64,000 bases of DNA from Ampelocalamus luodianensis (taxonomy: Eukaryota > Streptophyta > Magnoliopsida > Poales > Poaceae). The notes under the pieces are model-generated. The model was given only the letters and a program-made list of their open reading frames with translations. It ran no database searches and was not told the DNA's origin. Numbering within the stretch: position 1 is the stretch's first letter; each line of letters begins with the position of its first letter. This document shows, piece by piece, positions 44,277 to 56,430 of the stretch. Location: assembly GCA_036346255.1 (NCBI GenBank), contig CM070635.1:47209715-47273714 (forward strand), written 5' to 3'. The position numbers and the translations under genes were made by a program.

Positions 44277-46430
44277 CTGCAATGCACTCGGATTCGGAAT
44301 CTCTGATACGATGATGCATCTGGCAACGGCATCAGCTTGCTGGCTAGGATAGAACAGAACTAGCCTGAGATAGCTTGCAGTTCAGAACTGTGAGAGAAGC
44401 AATTCTCGGTTCAGAACTGCGCGAGAACACTTGCTGTACAGATACGTGATATAAATAAGCATTCCCTTCCATAGCTCTCGTGAATATCATTCGGTTACCG
44501 CATTGCCTTGTCTTCTCCATCTACATGTGGTTGCCATCTAGATTTGCGTATTGTCATTGACCTATCATTTGATTGGTTGTCTTTATCCTCCTATTTGTTT
44601 GTCGCTTGAAGAAGATGAAATGTAATAGTCAAAACTCTGAACTTGAGTATTTCACTGTTGGAGTGAGTAACGCGGAAAGCGATCTTCATTACTATGTCGT
44701 GACAAACCATCACAAATCAATACTGCGCAAAATAGTCAGGAAATTAAGACAAATAGCAAACAGCAGGAGCTAGCCTCACATTTGCCGGGCAAGCTGTAAG
44801 CAGTCACCAGAGCAGAGCAATGGCAATGCCATGGCATGCGAGGCCTGACCTGACGCGTCATGGTCCATGCATGTAGGGCACAGGCAGATAGATTGGAGAG
44901 CTCTTAAATTCTCCACGAGTGCCATTCCAAGGAGTTTGCAAGGGCTACTTCTTAGGGCTAATGCCAAGCCTTGCCACTGATGACAGCACCCAGTTGTCTC
45001 CCTCAAATGAACATAACTACTAGTGTTGCATGCTGCTTTTAGTGAGAACTCAGGAACACCATTTATTAACAGGAGATGATTAACACATGCATGGAACGAC
45101 ACCTCTTCCCTTTCTGTTGTCACTGCCGGAACTCCAAAACCCAGCTGAAGATAGGGGGAGATTCCTGATCCAGCTAAAACAAGCATGCTACATAACATTT
45201 ATAAATGGCACACACGAACACACAAGTCAGAGCATCAAACACAGGAATGCCATGCTATCCCATGGAATGGAAGTGAGCAGCTCAAAAACACACAAGACAC
45301 ATCTAGGAGTAGGAGTAGGAGTAGTAGGTACTCCTACTAGATAGGGATAGGGAGATCTATGGCAGTTTGCAGCAAAGGAAGAAGGGCCTGCCCAGCCGGT
45401 CCCCTTGTTATTTATGAGAGGCATCTCTCCACCTACTCATCAGACACAGCATCTCCATGTATAGTACATGGGAATAAATAAGCAGCAGCAGATGCTTGCA
45501 TAGCATTGCATTGCCTTGCAGCTCAAAAATTGGTCCTCCACAGTTAGCTTGTCAGAATATTTCAAGCAAAGGAGGAGGCAGCAAGAAAGAAAAGGGATCC
45601 AATGCAATGCAGCAGAAAGGCAGCGCATTCAAGGCTGGGCACAAATTAGGTTGACACAAAAATACAAAAGGAAGTATGCACATTCACTCCCATGCAACAA
45701 CCAGAGAGAGAGAGAGAGAGAGAGCATGCATAGCAAAGCAAAGCAGCATTAGACTAAACTTTCCAATGTAGTAACTGGACTGGAGCAACATAGTAATAAC
45801 AGAGGGCAAAGGTTACAGACAAGGCAAAGGCATTGCGGATAGGAAACAAGTCAATTCCCGAACCAAGACCCTTCTCTACAGGGAATGGTCACAACTGGTT
45901 CGCTCTTGACTCCTCCTCTCCTCCTTTCTCTTCTCTCCTACAATTTGCTTAAGTCCTGAAGCTTACACAAGTTACTAAGTCTACCACAAATCGCACATTC
46001 AAACTAAGTCTTCTTCCATCTTATTATTACAAAATCAAAGAAAGGTCCCAAAGCTAACCTTGACGGTTTTGACCTTTTGAGGAAGGGAACACAGAGAGGG
46101 AGTAGCAAGAACTGCAAGACCAAAATGCCTGAGCTGCTGTCAGCAATTTTTCATGATTCAGTTGGTTGGTGCAAGTGAGAGCTTGACAAGACCCTTTTCT
46201 AGTTGTAAATAGCATTAGCTTCCCAAAATGATCAAAATGCCCCCAGGTGTTTATTGGGGGTATTTTTGTCATTTTGAGAGGCGCATAGCGGGAAGAGAGG
46301 AGTTTTTTATTTGGTCGTGTTGTTAGTGTTGGGCTCTTGTCAAATCCTCCCTTGCACCTGGGCTAACAGAAACAATTGAGGTGTTAGCAAGTAGCAAAAT
46401 AGTTGGACTTGAAAGGCATTTTGGTCTGCG
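44277..46430. other. intergenic region
   Basis: No gene recognised. An (AG)n microsatellite lies at about 45702-45724 and an AGGAGT-type short repeat at about 45304-45345. The region near 46000-46400 probably includes the 3' UTR of the HD-ZIP gene. Confidence 0.5.
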
Positions 46431-46467
46431 TCATGTGCTCCCCTCCGTTCCCACCAAGCCTTTCTTG

Positions 46468-49400
46468 CTACTGGTCGGACACTGCAGACGCCGGCTCACC
46501 CCGGCTAGCTCCAGCACCTTTAAGTGCTGCTGTAATCTGGTGAATGGCATTGCAGACATGGCTGTTGATTGCAGTGACACTTGAGAGGTTGAGCTTGGCT
46601 GAAGGTACGGCACTGGCTAGAACCTGCATGCCGACGGTGAGGAGGCAGCCAGTGGCGGGCTCATCTGCGTTACCTGGAGTACTTTCGCCATCGCCAGTTT
46701 TCGCGCTAGTGGCTGCAGGCGAAGGGTTGTTGGCTGGGAAGATGGCAAAGCCCATGGGGAGGAGAGGAATGTAGGACGGGTCCTCGCCGCTCATCGTCAC
46801 CTGGATGGCATCAACATCCACGGTTGCAAACACCACAAGGCTTCCACCATCAGGGTGGGCGCTGCTCTCCTGCAGCAGGAGCTCCACATTCTGTGATGAG
46901 TTGCTTGCAGCCTGTGTTTTCGTTAGTTGCAAAAATGTCAGTTCTTTGCAAAGAAGTGATCAATGGCAATACATTTTTAGCTTTTCTAGCAGAAAAGGGG
47001 ATATTAAACAACAATACTCAAACAGTTTAATCGGATTTTTCTATGACTCTTAGATGAGACATGGATGCTGCTTCATTGTACATTGAGAAGACAAATGAGC
47101 TAGATGGTCCATTCAGATTGTAAAGATTTAAAGGCAGTATATCAAAGGCTAAAACGAAAATGGAATGATTTTTTAGACATATAAGCTATACATGCACAAC
47201 ATGAGATTTTATAAATTGACTGTTCGCCTTATTTTTAGATGAAATGTGAAGGCATTGACAGCACATGAATCTGAAAATTTTGGTAGCAAATTGCAGTGAA
47301 GCATGTGCACAGCCTCAGCCTAGACCACTCAAACCTCATTTAATGTGGCATCTTGAGTCCTGTACAGCTCAAGTAGCCGGTGTTAATTTCTTGTCCTTCA
47401 CATTGGTAGCGAACAGTAAGAGCTTGAAGAACTATTGAAATGAACAACAGTTCTTCACCAGAGTGCAGTTACTTCAGTAACTCGGTAGTATTGAGCTATT
47501 GCAAACCTTTGCTTCATTTCTGACGTTTTTGCAGTAGAAAGCATAAACACATTTCATAGTTGTACATTCTCATGTTCACATAGTACAATACATAATTCTC
47601 TATCTGTTCACACCAGCCTGGATTATGAGTCCTAAATCAAATCTTGATCAATAGCATTTAAGAACTGACTCGTGATTATGCTCTTTCAGCAAAAAAAAAA
47701 CTATGCTCTTTCAGGATATTAAATACCAATGAAGAGCTAACTTATTATGATTATGCACTTGAAGGAGGATATTAAATATGTGACACCTTAGAGCACAGAA
47801 TTCTATTTTCAAATATGAGAAATATTAGTAAGAAGCTCAACCATCCAGAAGTTGTGGCAATTGACAAGAGTACTTACATTTATGCGAAGAAGAGAAATGC
47901 AATTCCTTGGGTGTGATCCATTTGCAATGTGAGCCACCTCATGAAGTGAACCCCCATTTGACAAGATCTCCAGCTACAAAAGCACAACATCCATCAAGGA
48001 ACAGATAAATTAAATTATCGGAGGACATACCTAAAACTAAGAAGCATAACAACAATTCAGCATAACAGCTACCTGGCAGCGCTGTTGTTCATCTGCAAGC
48101 AGCTCAAACACCTGCTGATGGATGAAAGGAAGCCAGCTTGTGGACACCGCAGTGAGGATGACACCGCTGGGCTGCCCCGGCTCAGTGTTCTTCCTTGTTG
48201 TGACCCTGATTGTGTCCTCCGTAGAATCCGAGAGAGCCGTCCAAGATTGGCTCCCAGAAGCACTGATGTTAGCACAGAAGGCGGTGATCATCCGTTGCGA
48301 CAGCTTCATCATATTTGTTCTCGCCTCAGGGGTGCGGATCACTAGGAATTAGAAATCGAGGCAAATGAACACAAGATGGTGGTCATACTTTTGTCAAGAT
48401 GGATGTTGATTGTTATCACTCAGAACCAAACACTTTGCTACAAAAGAATTGCCGTGACATTGGTAAAACCGGTTGAAGGTCCTAACCGATTGATTGAAGA
48501 ATGGTGGTACAAAGTATAACCGATCGCATATAAATATATATGACAACAGATAAACGACATCTTGTTGAAAAGAGAAGCAACTAAATGCTGGACCTTCCCC
48601 CTATACAGTCTGAGGCAAAAGGTCAAACACTTGGCAGGCAGGCAGGCAATGACAACCAGAGTAGAGACATAAAAATGCATGGTGCGATCGATGGGTCCGG
48701 ACAAGTTAAGGCTTGGGATCACAATTCTCACGCACTCAGAACCAGGATGAGCAAGTGAAATGCAAAATACTAGAATGTATGTATAGAGAGCAGGCAAGGC
48801 AAGTAGGAGTAGAGGTGGTGGAAGTGGAAATGACATATTATATACCTCCGAGGTCGGCGATGTTGCGGGCGAGCTCGCTGGCGAGGCGCTCGCACTGGCG
48901 CTGGAGGAGGCAGACCCAGCGCGTGGCCCCGAACGCCGTGCCGCCGCCGACGTAGTCCTTGAACACCGGCTGCAGCGGCTTCTCCTCCCCCACCATCTCC
49001 ATGTGCTCCACCCACACCACCCTCGAGTAGCCATTGGGCATGTCCTGAATGATGCAGCCGGACGGCCGCCTCCGGCACTTGACCACCGAGGTTGGCAGCA
49101 GCCCATCCTGGAACCCGTCCGCCGGGAAATCGACAATGGACCAGCTCCCCTCGTCGGCGTTGTGCACGCAGTACCGGAAGAACACCATCTCCCGCGCCGG
49201 CACCAGGGGAGACAGGAACTGCACCTCTGCTTGCATCTGCTCATCAATTCAAATCATCAGCTACATTTAATTTACTGCACGTACTAGCTAGCTAGATGAA
49301 TCGGAGAACAATTGAAGCTAATTTTTTACTAGTTACCAAGAGGAGAGATCCACTGCCCAGATGGCCCGAAGCAGCTCCATGGCTTATAACCTGAATGGTT

Positions 49401-51271
49401 CTTGCCTTGAAAACAATCGAAGGGAACAGCTCCATCCATTTGTTCTGCATGCATGCACGCACAGTTTTTTTTCATCAGCTTAACATAATTAATCGAGGCA
49501 TGGACATGCAAGAAATTAAGAAAATGGTGATCGCACCGCGTCCAGGAAGGCATCCACCAATGTGATGCTGTTCATGATGACAACGGCGCTGTCCCGCGTC
49601 CCCTCCGCCCTCGCCACGGCGACGTCTCCCTGCTTTCCGCCGTCCACCGGCCAGCTGAACATCTGCGCGTGCTCGTCCACAGCCATGACCTCCGAGGCCG
49701 CGCCGTGGCGACGCACCCAGAGCGGCTCGTTAGCGCGGCACATCTTGGCGAGGTGGTCGGCCGCCGTGGAGGCGAGGTCGAGCACCAGCTGCTTGTCCTG
49801 CTCCTGGACAGGCGCCATCGCGCCCACGTACGCCACTCCGTGGTCGGCGATCTGCTGCGGCACGACGGGCGGTATGAGGTCGGCGCAGCCCATGACGGAC
49901 TGCTGCTCCGTGAAATGCCGCGAGTAGACGTTCATGTCGAGGTCGAGCGGTGGCAGGAGGACCGGCGGCGGAGCCGACATGCAGCCCAGAGCCGACGTCG
50001 ACAGGCCCGGCTGCCGGCCGCCGCCGCCGAACCGGGTCGCAATGCACGCCAAGCGGTCCAGCTGCATGCGCGCACAATATTTGTCCGGATCAAAAGAAAA
50101 GAAAGATGAGTACAGTACATACTCCGAGATTAGGGTTTAAGTGGAGCTCGACTAGTCGAGGGATATGGTTTATGCAAGCAAGTATCTATGTACGGACCTC
50201 GTCTTTGAGCCTTGCGTTCTCGGTGCGGAGATGCTGCTCCTCGTAGGTCATCTCGCCGAGGACGGCGGCGTGGCCGCAGTTGGGGCAGACGACGTTGCGG
50301 ATGGCGGCCTGCAGCCGGAAGTTCTCGCTCTTGAGGCTCTCGTTCTCCGCGCGCAGGATCACGTTGTCCGCACGGTCCTGCTGAGCCTGCGCTCGTGCAC
50401 ACAAAAGCACTCCTCGTGTCAGTCAGCACCAAGAAACAAATCTCAACTCAAGAGAAGCAAGCGAGCAATCTTCCATACCTTCATCTGTGTGCGGCGGTTT
50501 TGGAACCAGAACTTGACCTGGCGAGGCTTGAGGCCCAGTTCTTGGCTCAGCCTCTGGCGCTGCTTGTCGTCCGGGTGAGGGCACTCCTTGAACATCCTGC
50601 ATATGCTCATATTTGATTTGATCTTGCATGAGTATTCAAGAACGATGAGCATTCAGGAAGAAGAAATGGCGGTCTCGATGCTCTTACGCCTCCATCTGTT
50701 GGATCTGGTGCGCCGTGTGGCGGTGGTACCGCTTCTTCTTGCTGTTGGACGCCGCCACCGACCCCGACTGCTCCGCCTGCTCGTGCCCGCTGTGCTGCGG
50801 CTTCTGGTCCCTCTCGTCGTCCACGTCCGCGAAGCTGAGCAGCCCGTCCAGGTGGCCGCTGCCGGAGCCGCCGCTGAGCTCCATCTCCATCTCCTCGTCC
50901 TTGGCCATCTGAATCCCCCCATCACGCCCTCCTCCTTCTGCGCGCGTACGTGTCGAAAACAAGACATTTTTTTCGCAAAAAAAAAAGAAAAGAGGAACCG
51001 TTGGTTTCGACCAATTAATCTGTGTAAAAACATGCAGAAGAAAAGACGAAGAAGATTGTTGATTAGCTAGCAGAGTACTTACAGGTATCAAGGTGGTGGT
51101 GGTTGTTGGGAAGTGGTGAAAGGGCATGGCAGAGGAGGAGTTAGACATGAAGCCGGCGAGGGCGGGGTTGGGGATGAGCGGCGAGGTGAAGAGCGCGTCG
51201 GCCGAGGAGGAGGCGGCAGCCATGGCGGCCATCGACGACAGAACCTGGCAGTCCCCGAACATGCTGCGCAT
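46468..51271 (-). CDS. HD-ZIP class IV homeodomain-START transcription factor, ten exons
   Basis: Exons (minus): 51271-51083, 50908-50688, 50596-50479, 50386-50198, 50061-49537, 49444-49337, 49236-48846, 48341-48073, 47973-47878, 46911-46468; all introns GT/AG, 850 codons with stop. Homeodomain at about residues 119-178 (KKKRYHRHTAHQIQQME; helix 3 VKFWFQNRRTQMK). The plant zipper-loop-zipper follows (about 177-240) with the VVCPNCGHAA loop. The START domain spans about 320-560 (VQEQDKQLVLDLASTAADHL; ARAEGTRDSAVVIMNSI; VQFLSPLVPAREMVFFRYC). The C-terminal HD-SAD region ends GMQVLASAVPSAKLNLSSVT and then SHVCNAIHQITAALKG. It resembles the long rice ROC proteins (ROC3-like), a sub-identification from memory. 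Such factors act in the nucleus on L1-box sites in epidermal cells. ATG 51262 (MFGDC) is an alternative start in better context. The exon 2 acceptor is unusual; see findings. Confidence 0.93.
50909..50937 (-). other. alternative 29-nt exon 2 extension that shifts the frame
   Basis: The best-looking acceptor (GCGCGCAG before 50937) would add 29 nt beginning KEEGVMGG, as expected for the family, but then reads out of frame. The run of six G (50915-50920 on the minus strand) is one short of an open frame. The acceptor ATTCAG before ATG 50908 keeps the frame but has no pyrimidine tract. Confidence 0.7.
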
Positions 51272-51640
51272 GCACTCGATCGATCTTTCCTTCCTCTCGT
51301 TGGATCGATCGAGCGACCGACCTCGATCAAGAAAGGAAGACTGGGTAACGTCCTGGCTAACAGTAAAAAGCGAGGAGAAGAAGATGAAGCAAGAGCGGCA
51401 TGGTAGAGTACAGGAGGAGAGGAAGAGGATTTAGCGAGGGGTGTAGGAAAGGGAAAGATTTGAAGCAGGAGACGGGAACGGAGAAGAGAAGAAGAGGGTG
51501 GTGGGTGAAAGGAGGGACGAGACAAGCGGAGTAAATGGTCCGAGTAAATACCCTGTCGGTTGTGTCTGTGACTCTGCTCCTGCCCCCCGCTTGCGTCGAC
51601 GGTCGATCCTCCTCCTCCTCACCGCCTTGCCTGGCCTGAT
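51272..51640 (-). promoter_or_regulatory. 5' UTR and proximal upstream region of the HD-ZIP IV gene
   Basis: Purine-rich on the plus strand, pyrimidine-rich (CTTCTCC, CTCTTC) on the gene strand, as usual for plant leaders. No TATA box was firmly placed. Short open frames here look like leader composition. Confidence 0.4.
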
Positions 51641-52172
51641 AATCTCTACGATCTCAACTAAAGTTTGCAGACGGAGACGAGAGAAGACGATGCATGAGCT
51701 CTCTTCCCTGCTCTCCTCCCCTTCTTATTCTTGCTGCGGCGGAGGAGCTCGGAAGGAGAGCGAAATGGAGGCGGAGGCCAGCCAGCCAACCAACCAGGGA
51801 AACGCCTCCCGCTGCAGATGCGGGCCCCGCGTGTCATGGAGGGGGTGAAGAGTAAACTCGCGCAGAGTTGGCGTGGTGTACTGGTACTCCGGAGGAAAGG
51901 AGCAGTTACTGCGGGTAATTAGGGAGCGGATTACAGTAGAGACGATAATAAATGCGCGCGCCTTAAGTGCGCACAGTAACGGGCGCAGTGAATCCGCGCC
52001 ACCGCCACGTGGCGGTCCATCATCCGGTCCAGTCCCGTTGATATGAGGTCGATGCTTGAGGCCTAGGGAAATACTGTACTGGCTCGTGCCGGTCAAATAA
52101 GATCAACATGTACAGCACCGAATTAGTATTACTAGATTCATCTTAAAATATATTTATGTAATGTATAACCTA

Positions 52173-54087
52173 TCTATTATCTTATTAAAACATAGTCAAA
52201 AGAAATCACCGTATTCGCTCTCAAGTACTAGAAATTCTCACTTTAATCCGTGGAAAAAGATTATAACGGTCTAGATTGAAAGAAATAGTTCACGTCAAGT
52301 AAATTAAGACTAAAATTAGGAACAAAAAATAAAATAAAACCAGCAATTTGATTTCAATACAAAATCCTAAGTAAAAGAGACTATATCAAGTAAAATAAAA
52401 CTGAAATTTGGAATAAAGATAAAATAAATTTATCAATTTTATTTCTATACGAAATCCTAAGTAAAAGATCAAGTACAATATAACTGAAATTCAGAATAAA
52501 AATACAATAAAATTAGCAATTTGATTTCTATATGAATTTCTAAGTAAAAGGCCTAAATAATTATAATTCAAAATAAAAAACAAATTAGATTTGTCTACGA
52601 AATCCAACACAAAAAAATAACTGAAATTTAGAATAAAAATGAAATGAAATGAAATGAGCAATTTGATTTCCATACGAATTCCAATAATTCAAAACTAGAA
52701 TAAAAATTAAACAATAATTGGCAATTAGATTTGTATACGAAATACAACCAAAAAACATTAAAATTCCGAATAAAAATAATTTGGAATGACATCATATAAG
52801 TTAAAAGAGCTTCACTAACAAGCCATATACTTGTTAATCTTTATAAATGATAATTTATTCAAGAGACATAATAACATTTATTCTATAATTCGTAAACATG
52901 TACATGATATAATCATCTCTATGATTGTCTTTATGATATATCACCAACACGGTAATATAAAAGCCCTGGTAGAGAGGAGATGAAGATTTGCATTGAAAAC
53001 GAGCTATGGACGATATGAGGCCATCGCGTAGCTAGGAGCGTGTCATTACTAGTGAGGGGCGCATTGTTGCCAGGATGGTGAAAAGATTCTCCTTATCGTT
53101 AGACAACTAAAATAAACATACCGATATTAGTGAAGATGAGAGGTCGCCACAGTTAGTGAGGAAATCACAACATTGAGTTAGCCAACGTCGAAGAAAAGGA
53201 GCGACTAATATGAGAGAAAAAACATCGAGCATATATAACATCATGCATGCGTATTTATATGCATGCATCCATACGAATACAAGCGTAGGCATACAGAAGC
53301 AGATGAGCAAAAAGTTTGGAGTAGAGATGGCATGCCATAGGGAATATGCTCGGCGTCACCAGAGAGAGCGTGACACGTGTCTCCAGCTGGGATTGGCGAC
53401 AGTTGTATGTGTATGCGCGTTGATGTCGTGGCGGTTAGCATTAATCAATAATTAGGGAGAAGTAGAAGATATTTATGTGGTAAAGTATTATATTGGAAGG
53501 GGTAACAGTTGAGAGGGATTGATCAATATATCTGGGTTTACTGTTGAATGTTGAAGCCAAAAAAAAAACTATTACAGCGAGAAGAGATAGAAACTACACG
53601 GTTTAGTGGGGTAGTCAGCGTATGAGGTAAGATATGTTCAAGGTAGATCGTCCATAGTGTATCGGTGTATGCGTGAGCAAGTTACTCTAATACATTATAC
53701 CATGTAAACTAGCAATATAAATTTTCGCACACATAATCAATGTATTGCTTGAGATTAAATAGAGGCTATGTGTGTACATACAATTTTTTTAAAATAACTA
53801 ATAGGGCAAGAATAGGGGGTATGCAACTAAATGATCTATGCATGATGAAGAGTGGTTGATTTCTAAGAACCCTAACAATTTATTATATTCAATGATTTTC
53901 TTCAATCAAAGTACGTACTTCAATTACGTTCCTCATGTTGTAATTTTTTCAAGCGTCTATTGTCGTTTCCAATTTAAGATATTCTAAAACTCTAAATAGC
54001 CTACAATATACAAAAATATATAATCAAGTATTTATATAAACTTCGAAATAAATCTAGTCGTGCAGATGCACAGGGCACCCCTGCTAG
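52173..54087 (+). mobile_element. non-autonomous Helitron candidate upstream of the HD-ZIP IV gene
   Basis: The 3' end carries a GTGCA-GA-TGCAC hairpin, then AGGGCACCCCTG and terminal CTAG (54084-54087) followed by T, a grass Helitron terminus. A plausible 5' end is TCTATTATCTTATTAAAA at 52173, preceded by A, giving the expected A/T insertion site. There is no Rep/helicase ORF. The interior includes a degenerate AT-rich tandem repeat and no captured gene that I recognise. The 5' end is less certain than the 3' end. Confidence 0.62.
52310..52790. repeat. degenerate AT-rich tandem repeat, ~80-95 bp units
   Basis: About six imperfect units share GAATAAAAATAAAAT, AGCAATTTGATTT and TATACGAAATCCTAAGTAAA. 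Units have diverged and differ in length. They lie inside the Helitron candidate. Confidence 0.8.
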
Positions 54088-55600
54088 TTATTTTTATTTA
54101 AAAGAATATATTTTTATAGAAATTGATGGTCGAAGTATCAGCAGGGGGCTATGTCAACATCCAAAACAATTTGTATTCGGAGTACCCGATAAAGAGAGAA
54201 GAGGAAGGGTGTAGGGTCCACAAACACAACACGTATATATAGAAGACGAAGGGTGCAGCGTCCACGATCTCTCTCTCTATATACATGTTTGCTATTTTTA
54301 AGTTGCCCGAATTTTTTTAAAGTTTAAATCAATTGTTGTGACTATTGGATTGAATGCCTGTTTTGTACACCGGAAGTACATACTCCACCACTTCGAGTAC
54401 GTACCTCCCCGTCTGTGTGTTTCCCTTCCCTTCCCTTCCATTGCTGCATTCTCCTAGCAGCTCGATGGCAGAGCGCATCCCGTCCCTCCGATCCCTCCGC
54501 CGCGAAATCTCGGCCGCCCGTACGCTCATCTCCAACGAATGCACCGGCTAGCTAGGCTGCCTACTAGTACTGTACAGTACACATGGAGAAGAAGGAAGAA
54601 GAAGCAGTAGCCTTAGCCTAGCGAGCCACGTACCACGCATTACGTATCTATTGAACTATTGAACTGCAGAACACATCTACTCCTGGGCCCTGGCAATCTG
54701 ATCTCGGGTCGTCGACTGCTCGTGCTGCCCTGCCCTGCCCAGCAGCATGCATATATGTGTGTATCATCGTGTATATATTCAAGCGTCTCCACTGCAAGCA
54801 TCTTTTTCAGGCGCTTAAATGGTTTTTAAAACTCATGCAAGCACCTGTAATGCCCAATGCAAAAACTAATTCCGGTAGGGAAAAAAATCTGTTAAAGATA
54901 CCGATCACTCCCCACTGGTCAACAGTAGCTTGTCATACGCAAATACGATTTCCCTTCTCACTGCATCCTTCTTATCTGCTTCTAGAGTCCACAGTAAAAG
55001 CAAATACACTTCCCCCTTCCATCTGCTATCTTAACCTTTTGGCATCGATGCAACCCTTCGTTGATCCAATCGAGCACACATCGGGTCGATGGAGTGGTAG
55101 CGGCAAATGAAGGCCAGCTGCTGCTGGGGGGTGCAGCTTCAATGGCATCAGCAGCGCTTGGCTTTGGTGATGTTCGTCGAGCTCCTAGCTCCTGTTGGGG
55201 AACAGAAGGAGAAGGAGGGGAAATTGGTTCAGTAATATTGTTTTCGTTTGTATTTAGAGAAATGACATCGCTTTAGCGACGTATTGCAAAATAACACCAC
55301 GAGCAACCGAAAATATTGAAAATAACACTGTCGTCACATTTTCCATCCGCCTTTAACATCAAGCACGTATGATGTGAGAGAACATAATTTTAATGCACGT
55401 TTTACCCCTCTTCTCTCACGTGGGGACCACTTGTCATTGAGAGAGAGAGAGAGAGGGAGAACAAAAGGAAACAGAGCACCAGGTGCGGCATCTCGGTTCG
55501 GCAGTGGCGCGGGGAGGTGGGGTGATGGGCAAAATGGAACGACGGTGTCCCAGGGAGGCGATGGGAGGCGTCGTCACGGGCAAAGCAACATGGCGGCGGT
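54088..55600. other. intergenic region between the Helitron and a GC-rich fragment
   Basis: AT-rich to moderate GC with an (AG)n run at 55440-55456; no gene recognised. Small frames at 54354-54551 and 54757-55110 lack motifs. Confidence 0.4.
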
Positions 55601-55639
55601 TCGAGCGCACAAGCGGACGACGACGATGACACTCCGAAG

Positions 55640-56115
55640 ACTTCCTTCAAGAGGTGGCGTGAGCGTGGGCAGGGCGTTGACGAGTCACTCGGGGAGGCGG
55701 GGGGTGGTCCGATGAGGCAGGGCGACGACGGCTGGCGGTAGGGAAGAAGGGGCGGCGGCGGGTTGGACGAATGGAGATGAGAAATGGTGGAGGAAGCTTG
55801 GGAATGCATGGTGACGCGCAAGAATTAGCAAGGGCCTTGTCGGAGGGGGAGAAGGCGTCGGGGTGGGCGGCACAGTGGAGGAGGTTGAACCGTGCGAGCG
55901 CCGTGTGGAACGGGGCGTGGCGGACGAGGAAGGCCAACACGACGTGGGAGGGGAGCGCGGAGAGGAAGGAAGCGGCGACGGAGGTGCGGGCCAGGGCGTC
56001 GCAGGCGGTGGTGAAGCAGGTGAGGAGGGCTTGGTTGTTGTGAAGACAGAGACGGACTATGCGGGTGTGGATCGAGCTGGGCGAGGCAGCGGCCGAGGAG
56101 CATGGAGATCGGAGG
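55640..56115 (-). pseudogene. coding-like GC-rich fragment, unrecognised
   Basis: On the minus strand one frame reads well from about 56110 to 55640: SIHTRIVRLCLHNNQALLTC, FTTACDALARTSVAASFLSA, LPSHVVLAFLVRHAPFHTAL and ARFNLLHCAAHPDAFSPSDK. Beyond that it is Pro/Arg low complexity. The helical Ala/Leu/His pattern suggests the start of a PPR-type protein, but no PPR motif is complete. It is probably a captured or broken fragment. Confidence 0.35.
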
Positions 56116-56430
56116 GGATGGCCGCAAGAACCAAATGATTTAGATAATTGCTATGGCCAAGCGAAAAAGGGGATAGTACTCAGGTATAATGCAACATTCA
56201 GATAATTGATGACTTTGAATTGCAAATGATTTAACTAAATGACGACAGAGAGCAAATGCCAAGCGTTTTTATAATGCGACATTGTTCGGTCGGGTCGCAG
56301 CCGATGAAACGGCCGGAGGAAACAACCTCGATTGTATGGTGCGGTGCGGTGCGGTGCGGCTGTAAAAATTATCCTCTTCATCCGGATCGGCAGGCAGTCC
56401 ACTCGCCTAGTGTGTGCTGGAACAACACTG

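Noticed and set aside
51945..51956. L1-box-like TAAATGCG upstream of the HD-ZIP IV gene
   Set aside because: It has one mismatch to TAAATG(C/T)A; a single 7/8 match in this length is expected by chance.
55640..56115. Assignment as a pentatricopeptide repeat gene
   Set aside because: The helical composition is suggestive, but no complete 35-residue repeat can be read, so it was left as an unrecognised fragment.
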